64,000 bases of DNA from Henriciella barbarensis (GTDB lineage: Bacteria > Pseudomonadota > Alphaproteobacteria > Caulobacterales > Hyphomonadaceae), in contig NZ_QWGB01000005.1 in assembly GCF_003576345.1 (NCBI RefSeq), positions 1,116,001-1,180,000 of the forward strand. The letters run 5' to 3'. The notes beneath the pieces were generated by a model. It did not search any database, had not been told where the DNA came from, and saw only the letters and a list, made by a program, of their open reading frames with translations. The position numbers and the translations under genes were made by a program. Below, piece after piece: positions 26,439-35,108 of the stretch. Position 1 is the stretch's first letter. Each line of letters begins with the position of its first letter.

Positions 26439-27755
26439 ATGGATAAATCAATGAAAGACATCCTGAAGGTCTATGGCCCGCTGGCGCTGCTTGTCGCGAT
26501 CAGTATCTGGGTCGCGCTCGCGCTCATCGACCCGGCTCCGCCATCGCGCGTCACCTTCGCCGCGGGCAATTCGGGCGGCGCATACTACGCCCTTGCCCAG
26601 GAATATGCCGACAGGTTGGCTGAAAGCGATGTCGAGGTGGAAGTGCTCGAAACGCAAGGCTCGCTTCAGAATATTGAACTTCTCAGGTCTGGGCGGGCTG
26701 AAATCGCATTCGTGCAAGGAGGGCTTGCCACTGAGGCTGACCGCGAGACACTGAACTCGCTGGCCGGGATGTTCCATGAGCCGCTTTGGGTATTCGTTCG
26801 CTCCGAAGCTGACTTGGGCGGCTTTGGCGATCTTAGAGATTTGCGATTTGCGATCGGGCCCGAAGGCTCTGGCACGCGCGCGCTTGCTCTTCAGATGCAG
26901 GCGGCCTGGGGCGAAGACTGGCCTTCGTCGTCTCGCAGGATCGAAAGCGGGCAGGCCGCCGCAAGTGCGCTTCTTGCGGGCGATATTGATGCAGCGGCGT
27001 TCTCTGCGGCGATGAATGCGCCATATGTCCAACGCCTTATAGGGGCACCGGGCATTGAGCTTCTGCCGTTTGACCGTGCCCCAGCGCTTGCCCGCCGGAC
27101 GCGCGCCCTCGACCCGGTCACTCTCTATCGCGGCATTGTTGACCTTGAGGCCGACATACCAGCCGCGGATGTGCCGCTGATTGCTTCGGTCGCGCAGCTT
27201 GCTATCGACAAGGATCTGCATCCCGCTATTCAGTCGCTGCTGCTTGAGGCGTCAGAGGATGTTCACGCTGGCAATAGCGCTTTCGCAAAAGCCGGTAAGT
27301 TTCCGGCTCCCGAGCTTGTAGATATGCCGCTTTCAGCCGAGGCGGAGCGCTTCTGGAAGAACGGGCCATCCTTCCTGCGCAACTACTTCTCTTTTCAGGT
27401 CGCAAACTTCCTTGAGCGTGCTTGGGTCTTCCTCATTCCATTGGTAACCTTGCTCATTCCGCTGATCCGCGTCGCGCCGCCTATCTATCGCTGGCGGGTG
27501 CGCCGGAAGATTTATGTCTGGTATTCAGACCTTCGCGAGCTTGAAGCGCGTGGTCGCGAAGCCTCCAATGACGAGGCGCGTGACAAGGTGCTGGATGAGC
27601 TTTCTGAGCTTCAGAAGGAAGTTGGTGAGCTGGATGTGCCGCTGTCTTATACTGAAGAAGTCTATCACCTCCGCAGTCATATTTCCTTCGTCCGCGAGCT
27701 GGTCAAAGGGCTTTATGCCCGCGACGCAGGAGAAGACGCTCGCCACACCGCCTGA
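26439..27755 (+). CDS. TAXI family solute-binding protein with membrane anchors
   Basis: 438 residues. A membrane helix near the N-terminus (VYGPLALLVAISIWVALALI) is followed by a TAXI-type binding domain (AAGNSGGAYYALAQEYADRL, IEVLETQGS-like segment, GPEGSGTRALALQM, LLAGDIDAAAF). After about residue 325 comes a second hydrophobic stretch (FLIPLVTLLIPLIRVAPPIYRW) and a charged helical tail with coiled-coil character. TAXI proteins normally feed a TRAP permease; none is present here. The ATG at 26439 has GGGGG upstream; an in-frame start at 26337 adds unsupported residues. A sensor or tethered binding protein is an alternative role. Confidence 0.8.
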   Translation: MDKSMKDILKVYGPLALLVAISIWVALALIDPAPPSRVTFAAGNSGGAYYALAQEYADRLAESDVEVEVLETQGSLQNIELLRSGRAEIAFVQGGLATEADRETLNSLAGMFHEPLWVFVRSEADLGGFGDLRDLRFAIGPEGSGTRALALQMQAAWGEDWPSSSRRIESGQAAASALLAGDIDAAAFSAAMNAPYVQRLIGAPGIELLPFDRAPALARRTRALDPVTLYRGIVDLEADIPAADVPLIASVAQLAIDKDLHPAIQSLLLEASEDVHAGNSAFAKAGKFPAPELVDMPLSAEAERFWKNGPSFLRNYFSFQVANFLERAWVFLIPLVTLLIPLIRVAPPIYRWRVRRKIYVWYSDLRELEARGREASNDEARDKVLDELSELQKEVGELDVPLSYTEEVYHLRSHISFVRELVKGLYARDAGEDARHTA

Positions 27756-27786
27756 GCGCAGTCTTGCGCACACGCCCTAACTGAAA

Positions 27787-28968
27787 TCAGGCTTCGGCCT
27801 GCTGCTCCAGCGCTTCACGGCGTTTTTCAGCCGCTGACTTCTTCACGCTTTCAGAGCGCAGCTGGCCGCAAGCGGCGAAGATATCGCGGCCGCGCGGGGT
27901 GCGGATCGGGGAGGCGTAACCTGCCCGGTTCACGACTTCGGCGAAGTTCTCGATCGTTTCCCAGTCGGAACACTCATAAGGGCTGCCCGGCCACGGGTTG
28001 AACGGAATGAGGTTGATCTTTGCGGGCACACCTTTCAGCAGCTTCACGAGATCACGCGCTTCGGCCAGCGAGTCGTTGACGCCCTTCAGCATGACATATT
28101 CGAATGTCACCCGTTTGGAGTTGCCAAGATCAGGATAGGCGCGAATGGCGTCGAACAGCGTCTGCAGGTCATACTTCTTGTTGATGGGCACGATCTCATT
28201 GCGCAGATCATCGCGCACCGCGTGCAATGAGATGGCGAGCATGGCACCGGTGCGCTCACCCAGCTCTGGGATCTTCGGCGCAACGCCTGCCGTCGACACG
28301 GTGATCCGGCGGCGGCCGAGCGCAATGCCGTCGCCATCTGAAATCGTGTCGATCGCCTCAGCCACATTGTCGAGATTATAGAGCGGCTCGCCCATGCCCA
28401 TGAAGACGATGTTGGTGAGCTTTCGGTTCTCGTTCGAGGACGGCCATTCAGAGAGCTCATCGCGCGCGATGAGGATCTGGCTGACGATCTCTTGAGCCGT
28501 GAGGTTGCGCACCAGCTTCTGGGTGCCGGTATGGCAGAACGTGCAGTTCAGGGTGCAGCCAACCTGGCTCGACACGCAAAGCGCGCCAGAGCGGCCTACA
28601 TCGGGGATGAAAACGCTTTCGCCCTCGACGCCAGGCTGGAAGCGGGTCAGCCATTTCTGGGTCCCGTCGACGGAGACCTTATGCTCTGCGATTTCCGGGC
28701 GCCTGAGAATATATTTCTCCGCCAGTTCTGCGCGCAACTCCTTGGCGATATCGGTCATGCCGGAAAAGTCCTGCACGCCGAAATGGTGGATCCAGCGGCG
28801 CAGCTGCTTGGCGCGCATGCCGGCTTTCTTCGGTTCGAGTCCGAGCGCTTCCATCTCTGCTTTCAGGGCAGGGAGTGAGAGGCCGGACAGCGAATTGGCC
28901 GAACTAGCGCTTGCATTGACGCCGCGTGAAAGGTCCAGAACATGTTTCATCGACGCCGCACATAGCAC
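27787..28968 (-). CDS. rlmN: Dual-specificity 23S rRNA A2503/tRNA A37 C2-methyltransferase RlmN
   Basis: 393 residues. Radical SAM methylase; the cluster motif C-x3-C-x2-C appears in [14 protein letters not shown], preceded by [19 protein letters not shown]-binding [12 protein letters not shown] and the catalytic Cys in the C-terminal [10 protein letters not shown] are present, along with the mechanistic Cys partner in the cluster region. The accessory N-terminal domain begins [31 protein letters not shown]. The start at 28968 has AGGACG upstream; an ATG at 28950 would remove six residues and has no clear ribosome-binding site. Confidence 0.96.
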   Translation of the reverse strand: MLCAASMKHVLDLSRGVNASASSANSLSGLSLPALKAEMEALGLEPKKAGMRAKQLRRWIHHFGVQDFSGMTDIAKELRAELAEKYILRRPEIAEHKVSVDGTQKWLTRFQPGVEGESVFIPDVGRSGALCVSSQVGCTLNCTFCHTGTQKLVRNLTAQEIVSQILIARDELSEWPSSNENRKLTNIVFMGMGEPLYNLDNVAEAIDTISDGDGIALGRRRITVSTAGVAPKIPELGERTGAMLAISLHAVRDDLRNEIVPINKKYDLQTLFDAIRAYPDLGNSKRVTFEYVMLKGVNDSLAEARDLVKLLKGVPAKINLIPFNPWPGSPYECSDWETIENFAEVVNRAGYASPIRTPRGRDIFAACGQLRSESVKKSAAEKRREALEQQAEA

Positions 28969-29055
28969 GTCCTGCCCAATAATCTAAGCAGATGAGGACA
29001 GGTTTGCTGCGGCGCATCACGACAGAGGGCCACAAAGGCTCCGTGGGAGGAAAAC

Positions 29056-30873
29056 ATGGCTGACGGAACACCCGGAATCGACTTCGATCCAGACAAGCTG
29101 CGCGAACGCTATCGCGCTGAACGCGACAAGCGACTGCGCGATGACGCGAACGAACAATACGTCGAGATCAAAGGTGAATATGCTGGCTATGTCGAAGACC
29201 CGTATGTCAATGAGAAAATCGACCGCGCGCCGCTGAGCGACGAGATCGATATTGTTGTTGTTGGCGGCGGATTTGGTGGCTTGCTTGCAGGCGCCAGGCT
29301 GCGCGAAGCAGGTCTCAAGAATATCCGCATGATTGAAAAGGGCGGCGATTTCGGGGGCACATGGTACTGGAACCGGTATCCCGGCGCGGCCTGTGATATC
29401 GAGAGCTACATCTACCTTCCGCTGCTGGAAGAAACCGGCTTCATGCCGAAGGAAAAATACACCCCCGCCAAGGAGATCCTCGAGCACAGCGCACGGATCG
29501 CGCGGCACTATGATCTCTATGACGACGTATTGTTCCAGACCGAAGTCACGGCGATGAACTGGGAGGAGGACGCAAAGCGCTGGATCGTCGAGACCAATCG
29601 CGGCGACTCCATGAAGGCGCGCTACGTCATCATGTCCAACGGTCCGCTCCACCGTCCAAAACTGCCAGGGATTCCCGGCATCGAGAGCTTCAAAGGGCAC
29701 ACATTCCACACGAGCCGCTGGGATTATGATTATACCGGAGGCGGTCCCGAAGGCGGTCTCGACAAACTGAAAGACAAGCGCATCGGGATCATCGGCACGG
29801 GGGCAACCGCCGTGCAATGCGTTCCTCACCTTGGCGCTGGCGCAAAGGAGCTTTTCGTCTTTCAGCGTACGCCAAGCTCAATCGATGTGCGCGACAACAA
29901 ACCAACTGATTCCGAATGGGCAAAATCGCTTGAACCCGGCTGGCAGAAGAAACGGATGGATAATTTCAACATCCTCGTTTCCGGCGGTTATCAGCCTGAA
30001 GACCTCGTTCAGGATGGCTGGACCGATATCATTCGCAACCTCCTCTTCATCGCGAGCAAGCAGGATGGCAAGCAGCTCACGGCTGCGGAGCTGGAAGAGA
30101 TCGGCGAGCTGGCAGACTTCAAGAAGATGGAGTCGATCCGTGCTCGGGTCGACGAAGTTATCGCGGACAGCAGAACAGCTGATGCGCTGAAGCCCTGGTA
30201 CCGCCAGTTCTGCAAGCGCCCATGCTTCCATGATGATTATCTTGCGACCTTCAACCGCGAGAGCGTCCACCTCATCGACACCGACGGCAAGGGTGTCGAG
30301 CGTATTACCGAAAAAGGCGTGGTCGTCGCCGGCAAAGAGTATGAGATCGATTGCCTGATCTACGCGACAGGCTTCGAAGTCGGTACCAGCTATACTCGCC
30401 GGTCCGGCTATGAGCTCTATGGCCGGGGCGGTAAATCGCTGTCAGAGGCCTGGGAAGGTGGCGTAGAAAGCCTCCACGGCATGTTCGTGCGTGATTTTCC
30501 GAACGTGTTCGTGATGGGCGGGGCGCAGGCGGCGTTTACCGCGAACTATCCCCACCAGCTCGATGAGCAGGGGGTGCACCTTGGCTACATCCTGTCCCGC
30601 GCCTTCGATGAAGGTATCGTGCAAATTGAGCCAGAAGCCGAGGCGCAGTCGAAATGGGTTCAGACGATCATCTCGAAAGCGCAGATGCGCGAGAAGTTTC
30701 TCGCTGAGTGCACGCCCGGCTATTACAACAATGAGGGCCAGATCGCTGCACGAGCTCGCCAGAACTCGTTCTATGGTGGCGGCTCGATGGAGTATTTCTC
30801 CATCCTAAAGGACTGGCGTGAAACGGGCGAAATGGCCGGTCTTGAGGTGCAGCGGGAAACCGCGACGGCTTGA
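29056..30873 (+). CDS. Type I Baeyer-Villiger monooxygenase with N-terminal extension
   Basis: 605 residues. About 60 polar residues precede the FAD motif GGGFGG (70-75) and GGTWYWNRYPG (100-110), typical of cyclohexanone-, cyclopentadecanone- or phenylacetone-monooxygenase-type enzymes. The fingerprint F-K-G-x3-H-x3-W-D is at 212-223 and the NADPH motif GTGATA at 247-252. A large C-terminal domain carries LIYATGFEVGTSY and FVMGGAQAAFTANYPHQLDEQ. Substrate could be a cyclic or steroid-like ketone; no lactone hydrolase is adjacent. GGGAGGA stands 6 bases before the ATG. Ends 15 bases from the convergent IalB-like gene. Confidence 0.9.
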   Translation: MADGTPGIDFDPDKLRERYRAERDKRLRDDANEQYVEIKGEYAGYVEDPYVNEKIDRAPLSDEIDIVVVGGGFGGLLAGARLREAGLKNIRMIEKGGDFGGTWYWNRYPGAACDIESYIYLPLLEETGFMPKEKYTPAKEILEHSARIARHYDLYDDVLFQTEVTAMNWEEDAKRWIVETNRGDSMKARYVIMSNGPLHRPKLPGIPGIESFKGHTFHTSRWDYDYTGGGPEGGLDKLKDKRIGIIGTGATAVQCVPHLGAGAKELFVFQRTPSSIDVRDNKPTDSEWAKSLEPGWQKKRMDNFNILVSGGYQPEDLVQDGWTDIIRNLLFIASKQDGKQLTAAELEEIGELADFKKMESIRARVDEVIADSRTADALKPWYRQFCKRPCFHDDYLATFNRESVHLIDTDGKGVERITEKGVVVAGKEYEIDCLIYATGFEVGTSYTRRSGYELYGRGGKSLSEAWEGGVESLHGMFVRDFPNVFVMGGAQAAFTANYPHQLDEQGVHLGYILSRAFDEGIVQIEPEAEAQSKWVQTIISKAQMREKFLAECTPGYYNNEGQIAARARQNSFYGGGSMEYFSILKDWRETGEMAGLEVQRETATA

Positions 30874-30888
30874 ACAGACCTCAGCCCG

Positions 30889-31386
30889 CTATCGGCAGAG
30901 TGACGATGCTTTGTCGATAGCGGCCGCTGATCCCGATAGTGAGAAGTGGTAGGAGACCTGCGTGTTGCGAGACGATACTGCTTCGACATGCAGCTCGCTG
31001 CCGCGGCGCAGTGCATTCACGATCTGAGAATCGTCACGATCCTGCGCGAAGGCTTCACCGCCAACGCCGTACAAAGTCCAGCCAGAGCGACCGACGCTGG
31101 CGCGCGCAGGCAGGTCGGCGCGAAGATCATAGCCGACTTTCAGGCTCGGCTGGCTACGCGCTTTTCCGGACGCCCAGTTCGAAACAAAAAACCAGACATC
31201 TCCATGATTGGCAGATTGCGGTGCCTTGTCGGTGGCTTCGGTCGCCGCGTAGCACAGCTTCTCGCCGCCGACGGTTTCTGTGAAAACCGTCCAGTTGTCA
31301 TAGCGCCCCATCGCGGTGGGGGCGGCCTGCGCAGCCGGGATGACGATAGCGCTAAAAAGAGCGGCAATTGCGACAATACGGATCAT
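30889..31386 (-). CDS. Invasion-associated locus B (IalB)-like periplasmic protein
   Basis: 165 residues with a signal peptide (ATG at 31386, cleavage near AQA-A). The mature part shows the IalB pattern: YDNWTVFTETVGGEKLCYAA, a central VGYDLR strand region, and the C-terminal SYHFSLSGSAAAIDKASSLC. Two Cys, one near the start and one at the end, likely form the conserved disulfide. IalB was named in Bartonella, but homologues are widespread in free-living alphaproteobacteria with unknown periplasmic role. An upstream frame back to 31443 gives no family match. Confidence 0.78.
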   Translation of the reverse strand: MIRIVAIAALFSAIVIPAAQAAPTAMGRYDNWTVFTETVGGEKLCYAATEATDKAPQSANHGDVWFFVSNWASGKARSQPSLKVGYDLRADLPARASVGRSGWTLYGVGGEAFAQDRDDSQIVNALRRGSELHVEAVSSRNTQVSYHFSLSGSAAAIDKASSLCR

Positions 31387-31497
31387 GGTGAGCGTCTGGT
31401 CTGTTTTTAAGTTGATTGTGAAATTTCGTTCAGAGCACTTCAAATGCCTAAAGGTTAAGGCGGAATTTTGACGAATGGATGATCACAGTATCGTTAG

Positions 31498-32145
31498 ATG
31501 CGCGATCAAAGGTTGCGCAAGTTGCAACAAACACAGACAATAGGTGTGTTGTTGCTTACGGATGTGAGTTTGTCTGTCGCCCGTCTTGATCAAGTCGATA
31601 ATCCGCGATCGCTTCACGCAGACTGCATGAAGCGAATTTCGGGCTATGGCGACAAGCGGGCATTCGGTACGCTTTTCGAGTTTTTCGGACCTCGATTGAA
31701 ATCCTACCTACTTCGAATGGGCGCCGATGACGCCCAGGCTGAAGAGATCGTTCAGGACGTCATGTTGACAGTCTGGCGTAAAGCTAGCCAGTTTGATCCG
31801 GCGCAAGCTTCTGTTTCGACCTGGATTTTCCGGATCGCCCGCAATCGCCAGATCGACCTTTTCCGGCGTGCCTCCAAACCGGACCTGTCACCTGAGGAGC
31901 CGATGCTTCAGCCCGCACCTGAACAGGCGCCGTTTGAAAGCCTTTCGCAGGCCCAGTTGCAGGCGGAGGTGCGTGAAAAGCTCGATATCCTTCCGCCCGA
32001 GCAGTTGGAGCTTTTGAGGGCGGCTTTCTATGACGGGATGTCCCACGCTGAAATTGCGGAGCGCTTCAGCTTGCCGTTGGGGACGGTAAAATCGCGGATA
32101 CGTCTTGCTTTTGATAAATTACGGGGTGTCTTGTCGCGCGAGTGA
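31498..32145 (+). CDS. ECF sigma factor, RpoE/ECF11-like (ChrR-associated)
   Basis: Sigma-70 region 2 is clear: RAFGTLFEFFGPRLKSYLLRMGADDAQAEEIVQDVMLTVWRKA and STWIFRIARNRQIDLFRR. Region 4 has LPPEQLELLRAAFYDGMSHAEIAERFSLPLGTVKSRIRLAFDKLR. The sequence closely follows the Rhodobacter sphaeroides RpoE pattern that works with ChrR in the singlet-oxygen response, and the ChrR-like gene is next downstream after 110 bases. The ATG at 31498 gives 215 residues; a GTG at 31564 would give 193 and a length nearer the family, so the start is uncertain. TGATCA at 31480 resembles part of an ECF11 -35 element, but no matching -10 was found. Confidence 0.88.
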   Translation: MRDQRLRKLQQTQTIGVLLLTDVSLSVARLDQVDNPRSLHADCMKRISGYGDKRAFGTLFEFFGPRLKSYLLRMGADDAQAEEIVQDVMLTVWRKASQFDPAQASVSTWIFRIARNRQIDLFRRASKPDLSPEEPMLQPAPEQAPFESLSQAQLQAEVREKLDILPPEQLELLRAAFYDGMSHAEIAERFSLPLGTVKSRIRLAFDKLRGVLSRE

Positions 32146-32255
32146 GCGCTTCGAAGGACACGTCCTGACCGCAACTTCTTGACCTTGTTCACCGCAGCTC
32201 AATATCCGTCCTTGTACATAGTGCCCAATCAGGGGCGAGCAGAGGTGTTGAAGGT

Positions 32256-32930
32256 TTGAAGGACGACGTTTCACAACTGTCGGATATCTATGCGGCGTAT
32301 GCGGCGGGGACGCTTAGTCCCTCTTTCAGGCTGCTCGTCGAAACGCAGGCCGCGATCCGCTCTGACATCCGTGACAGGGTCAGTCACGCTGAGGCTATCT
32401 CAGGTATCTTCCTTGAACAGGAACATCCGACGACGCTCGCGCCCAACGCATTCGAGCGCACACTTCAGGCTATTGAGGATCTGGAGGATGAGGCTGACGC
32501 AAAGGATGCGGCAAAACTCGCTAGCGAGCGTCTCTCCGAACTTCTCGACCTTCCCGAGCCACTACGTGAAAAGGCACTTGAGTCCTGCATGCGGGGGGGA
32601 TGGAAAAGGATGACCAGCGGCGTCAAGCGCCTGGAAATCGGAACGCAGTCTGGCGGACATGCACATCTCTATCGGATAGAGCCGGGCGCCACGGTTCCCA
32701 CCCACTCTCATTTTGAGGATGAACTGACCCTGGTCGTACAGGGCGGGTTCTCGGATGAAGTTGGCAGTTATGGGCCGGGCGATATCTGTCTAAAAACTCC
32801 GACCGATACCCATTCGCCAGTAGGTGACGATGACGGGGTCTGTCTGGCGCTCGCCGTGAGCGAGGGCGGAATGGAGTTCAAGGGAATGCTGGGCATCCTG
32901 CAGAAGATGTTTACGCGTCGGCCCAATTAG
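32256..32930 (+). CDS. ChrR-like cupin anti-sigma factor lacking the ASD zinc ligands
   Basis: 224 residues. The N-terminal anti-sigma domain keeps the helix IYAAYAAGTLSPSFRLLVET but the four ChrR zinc ligands are replaced: His6 by Ser6, His31 by Gln31, Cys35 by Arg35 and Cys38 by Ile38, at identical numbering. The C-terminal cupin domain keeps its metal set: His150, His152, Glu156 and His186, with the same 2-4-30 spacing as ChrR His141/143, Glu147, His177. Start codon is TTG, with GAGGTG upstream; no alternative in-frame start exists nearby. In Rhodobacter ChrR holds RpoE inactive until singlet oxygen appears. How a zinc-free domain would bind the sigma factor is unclear. Confidence 0.82.
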   Translation: MKDDVSQLSDIYAAYAAGTLSPSFRLLVETQAAIRSDIRDRVSHAEAISGIFLEQEHPTTLAPNAFERTLQAIEDLEDEADAKDAAKLASERLSELLDLPEPLREKALESCMRGGWKRMTSGVKRLEIGTQSGGHAHLYRIEPGATVPTHSHFEDELTLVVQGGFSDEVGSYGPGDICLKTPTDTHSPVGDDDGVCLALAVSEGGMEFKGMLGILQKMFTRRPN

Positions 32931-32941
32931 GACGGGGCCTG

Positions 32942-33292
32942 TCAGGAAGGCTTGCTAAAATTAAGCACTTCAAATTTGCGGGTTTCGAAAACCTTCAGCA
33001 CCGTCTTGATGTCACGTCCGCGTTTCAGAACCTGCCCCTGACTGCCATACACGATAAAGGCACCTTGCTGGTTGCGTAGGGCGGGCACTTTTTCGATACG
33101 CCAGGTCGGCGCTTCAGCATGTCGTCGGAAAATTGCAAACAGGGCATGATCTTCGTGCATGCCGATCGCGTAATCCTTTGCCTGACCGGCCATTACCATC
33201 CTGCCGTACACATCGAGAATGGCCGACATTTCGATGCGGTGAAACGCGATTTTCGGGGACTTGTCGAACTGTAAAGGTGTAATGCCAGCCAT
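32942..33292 (-). CDS. DUF2794 family protein
   Basis: 116 residues, the normal size of this alphaproteobacteria-restricted family. The pattern FHRIEMSAILDVYGRMVMAGQAKDYAIGM, FAIFRRHAEAPTWRIEKVPAL and GQVLKRGRDIKTVLKVF is diagnostic. Function unknown; the fold is probably all-beta with a final helix. It is divergent from the ABC operon and ends 11 bases from the ChrR-like gene. Confidence 0.85.
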   Translation of the reverse strand: MAGITPLQFDKSPKIAFHRIEMSAILDVYGRMVMAGQAKDYAIGMHEDHALFAIFRRHAEAPTWRIEKVPALRNQQGAFIVYGSQGQVLKRGRDIKTVLKVFETRKFEVLNFSKPS

Positions 33293-33619
33293 GGACGCTC
33301 TAACGTTACTCTGTATGCGGCATTCATTCTGTCGTATTTGTAATCAGATTGACAGGTTTTAGCCGCAATCCGGCCTTGCCGCAGACACCGATTGAATACA
33401 CTCTGCAATTGTCGGATGACGGTGTCCAGCAGGTTTCCCGGACCCATCAGCCCCCCCAGCCCCCCGGGGCTCCTGCTTCCGTTGTCCGACAGCTTCCCCT
33501 CTTACATTCAAATTCGTTGGCGATGCATGTCTATGGACGTGCAGTTTCCTCATCATGACTCTGGAAAACTCTAGCGCGTCTGATTAGTCAGGCTGCAGCG
33601 CGGCGCTACAGGACCAGTG
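33293..33619. other. 327-base gene-free divergent region
   Basis: No credible gene. A plus-strand frame at 33349-33558 is proline-rich and shows no known features. A C-rich block at 33450-33475 can fold locally. The region must hold the promoters of the DUF2794 gene and of the Gld-like ABC operon. I saw no clear -35/-10 pair, and no signature of 6S RNA, SRP RNA or RNase P RNA. Confidence 0.55.
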
Positions 33620-34354
33620 ATGCTCGAATTGAAGCAGCTTTCAAAGTCGTTTGCCGGGCGGACAGCTGTGGACTCCATGAGTTTCAGCCTCGTCAAAGGT
33701 GAAGTTCTGGGTTTCCTCGGGCAGAATGGCGCGGGCAAATCCACGACGATGCGTATGGCTGCTGGTGTGATCGAGCCCGATAGCGGCGACGTTATTGTCT
33801 CTGGCCACTCTATTGTGTCTAATCGGCGTGAAGCGCAGCGGCGCCTTGGTTTTCTGCCCGAAGGCGCGCCACTTTATCCTGACATGACGCCGCTCGATTT
33901 CCTGAATTTTCTCTGCGCGGCGCATCGCATTTCTCGGAAAGACTGTCGAAGCGCTGTCGAGCGCGTGATCGCCGACGCACGTATTGGCGATGTGATGTCC
34001 AAGCGGGTCTCAACGCTGTCTAAAGGGTATCGCCGCCGCGTCGGGCTGGCAGGCGCATTAATCCATGACCCAGACGTGCTTATCCTTGATGAGCCGACAG
34101 ACGGGCTCGACCCGATTCAGAAACGGGCCGTCAGGGCGCTCATCTCCCGGATGGCGAAGGACAAGGCGATCGTCATCTCTACGCACACGCTGGAAGAAGT
34201 GCCGGCGATGTGTAGCCGCGTGATCATCATTGATCAGGGCAAACTCATCGCCGACAGTTCGCCAGAGGAAATGGCAAAGCGCCGCGAGGGCGGTCTTGAA
34301 GAAGCGTTTATCGACCTCGTCTCCAAGAAGGAGGCCGTCAGAAATGAAGGCTGA
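33620..34354 (+). CDS. ABC transporter ATP-binding protein (GldA-like)
   Basis: 244 residues. Walker A GQNGAGKST (34-42), the signature LSKGYRRRVGLAGAL, Walker B LILDEPTDGLDP and the switch His in STHTLEEV are in order. The LSKG-Y-R-x-R-V signature is typical of ABC-2-type exporters of the Gld/Nod/CcmA group. It energises the permease encoded next. An ATG at 33620 follows AGGA; a GTG one codon before it is less likely. The gene overlaps the permease gene by 11 bases. Confidence 0.92.
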   Translation: MLELKQLSKSFAGRTAVDSMSFSLVKGEVLGFLGQNGAGKSTTMRMAAGVIEPDSGDVIVSGHSIVSNRREAQRRLGFLPEGAPLYPDMTPLDFLNFLCAAHRISRKDCRSAVERVIADARIGDVMSKRVSTLSKGYRRRVGLAGALIHDPDVLILDEPTDGLDPIQKRAVRALISRMAKDKAIVISTHTLEEVPAMCSRVIIIDQGKLIADSSPEEMAKRREGGLEEAFIDLVSKKEAVRNEG

Positions 34355-35108
34355 GCTTCGCGATATCGTGACGAGTTTACGCGCAAGCTACCTGCGAGAG
34401 TTGCGTGCCTATTTTGCGACGCCGCTGGCCTATGTGTTCGTCGCTATCTTCCTGATGCTGGTAGGTGTGTTCACCTGGGAGGCCTCACGTTTCTTCGACA
34501 CTGGGCTCGCTGACCTGCAGCCCTTCTTCTACTGGCATCCCTGGCTCTACATGATCTTCCTGCCCGCGCTCTCCATGCGTCTCTGGGCCGACGAGATCGC
34601 CTACAGCACCTCCGAGCTTCTCTTTTCGTTACCTGTCAGCCTGTTTGGCCTTGCGACCGGCAAGCTGCTGGCAGCCTGGAGCGTCGCGGCGCTATCGCTC
34701 CTCCTGACTTTCCCGATGTGGATCACGGTGAACTACCTCGGCGCGCCGGATAATGGCGCCATTGCCATCACCTATCTGACCAGCCTGCTTATGGCGGGTG
34801 CATATCTTTCTATCGGCGCGGCCATGTCTTCGCTCTTCTCCAGCCAAGTTCTGGCCTATATCGCAGGCATTCTTGTGGCTTTTGTCTTTACAGCCGCAGG
34901 CTGGCCCATGCTCGTCGGCGGGATTTCAGGCTTGCTCGGTGCCGCAGCGGGGGATCTCGTCGCGCAGTTCTCTTTCCTCACCTACTTCGAGACAGCCCAG
35001 CGCGGCGTTCTGGAGCTTCGAGCGCTTCTGTTCTTCGGTGGCGTCACCATCACTTGGCTGTTGCTGAACACGATCTGGGTCTCGAACAAGCGGGCATTCG
35101 CCGGATGA
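34344..35108 (+). CDS. ABC-2 type permease (GldF-like)
   Basis: 254 residues with six membrane segments and the conserved N-terminal RELRAYFATPLAYVFVAIFLML motif of ABC-2 permeases of the GldF/NosY group. The motif RLWADEIAYSTSELLFSLPVSLFGLATGKLLAAW marks the coupling region. The start ATG at 34344 lies inside the 3' end of the ATPase gene; the stop overlaps the next start (ATGA). The substrate is unknown. Confidence 0.9.
   Translation: MKAELRDIVTSLRASYLRELRAYFATPLAYVFVAIFLMLVGVFTWEASRFFDTGLADLQPFFYWHPWLYMIFLPALSMRLWADEIAYSTSELLFSLPVSLFGLATGKLLAAWSVAALSLLLTFPMWITVNYLGAPDNGAIAITYLTSLLMAGAYLSIGAAMSSLFSSQVLAYIAGILVAFVFTAAGWPMLVGGISGLLGAAAGDLVAQFSFLTYFETAQRGVLELRALLFFGGVTITWLLLNTIWVSNKRAFAG

Noticed and set aside
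33349-33558. A short open frame, or a structured RNA gene such as 6S or SRP RNA, in the 33.3-33.6 kb gap
   Set aside because: The frame is Pro-rich without features. None of the conserved RNA motifs I know for these genes was found on either strand.
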